A stretch of DNA of 64,000 nucleotides from Anoxybacteroides tepidamans (GTDB lineage: Bacteria; Bacillota; Bacilli; Bacillales; Anoxybacillaceae), in the NCBI RefSeq assembly GCF_014201465.1, contig NZ_JACHEP010000011.1, forward strand, positions 32,382 to 96,381. The letters are read 5' to 3'. Shown in pieces: positions 63,973 through 64,000 of the stretch. Position 1 is the first letter of the stretch, and each line of letters begins with the position of its first letter. The translations under genes were made by a program, and so were the position numbers. The notes beneath the pieces are model-generated. The model saw only the letters and a list, made by a program, of their open reading frames with translations. It was not told where the DNA came from and made no database searches.

Positions 63973-64000
63973 TTGTTACCTCAATTATTAGCGTATTTGT
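63973..64000 (+). CDS. Start of an unidentified gene, cut by window edge
   Basis: AAAGGAGTGACAAGC followed by TTG and nine readable codons (MLPQLLAYL). The leader and start look like the beginning of a real gene. An insertion-sequence transposase is possible because of the inverted repeat around the start, but only nine residues are visible, so no assignment is made. Confidence 0.4.

Overview
The window looks like a chromosomal segment of a moderately thermophilic, spore-forming Bacillaceae, most likely Anoxybacillus or a close Geobacillus relative. The grounds are moderate GC, strong AGGAGG-type ribosome binding sites with frequent TTG/GTG starts, a gerP spore-coat operon, Spo0E- and ComK-type regulators, a maltodextrin/alpha-glucosidase cluster, and gene order that closely follows Bacillus subtilis (comK-yhjE-sipV; addB-addA-sbcD-sbcC-gerP; yisI-yisK-yisL-yisN-asnO-yisQ-yisR; yitJ-yitK-yitL-yitS-yitT-yitU-yitV). 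The species assignment is inference. No rRNA, tRNA or CRISPR array was seen.

Layout. 1-3.9 kb: isocitrate lyase, a small unknown gene, ComK, a TVP38/TMEM64 membrane protein and signal peptidase I. 4.0-15.8 kb: the recombination and repair operon addB-addA-sbcD-sbcC, with overlapping or abutting genes. 15.8-18.5 kb: the gerP operon (minus strand) plus two extra GerPF-like genes, each unit behind a sigma-K-like promoter. 18.5-29.7 kb: acyl-CoA ligase, DUF418 membrane protein, Spo0E-like phosphatase, YisK-type FAH-fold enzyme, ornithine aminotransferase, YisL, a YisN-like protein, AsnO, a MATE transporter and an AraC regulator. A 140-bp nested palindromic element lies upstream of yisL. 29.7-40.4 kb: a maltodextrin regulon with neopullulanase, MdxEFG transporter, membrane-anchored alpha-amylase, GH31 alpha-glucosidase and a MalR-type LacI regulator, with two similar operators in the divergent promoter region.

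40.5-53.2 kb: a candidate small RNA with a C-rich loop, a short-chain dehydrogenase, then the S-box (SAM-I riboswitch) controlled yitJ-metH methionine pair, YajQ, CvfB, DegV, a frameshifted yitT, two small genes with TTG starts, a HAD phosphatase and an esterase. 53.2-64 kb: an anaerobic nitrate/molybdenum/NO island with two Crp/Fnr regulators, DUF2249 proteins, MobA, a radical SAM/SPASM protein, NarK, ModABC, MoaA and the Fe-S repair protein ScdA/Ric. The far right edge starts another reading frame.

The most notable finding is in the last region. Three perfect TGTGA-N6-TCACA palindromes sit exactly 41.5 bp upstream of the predicted starts of narK, moaA and fnr, which describes an FNR-activated regulon. 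Yet fnr carries an in-frame TAA stop, narK has a one-base deletion and one of two DUF2249 genes is a frameshifted remnant. Either the nitrate-respiration circuit is decaying in this strain or these are sequence errors. The regulatory sites and molybdenum-cofactor genes remain intact.
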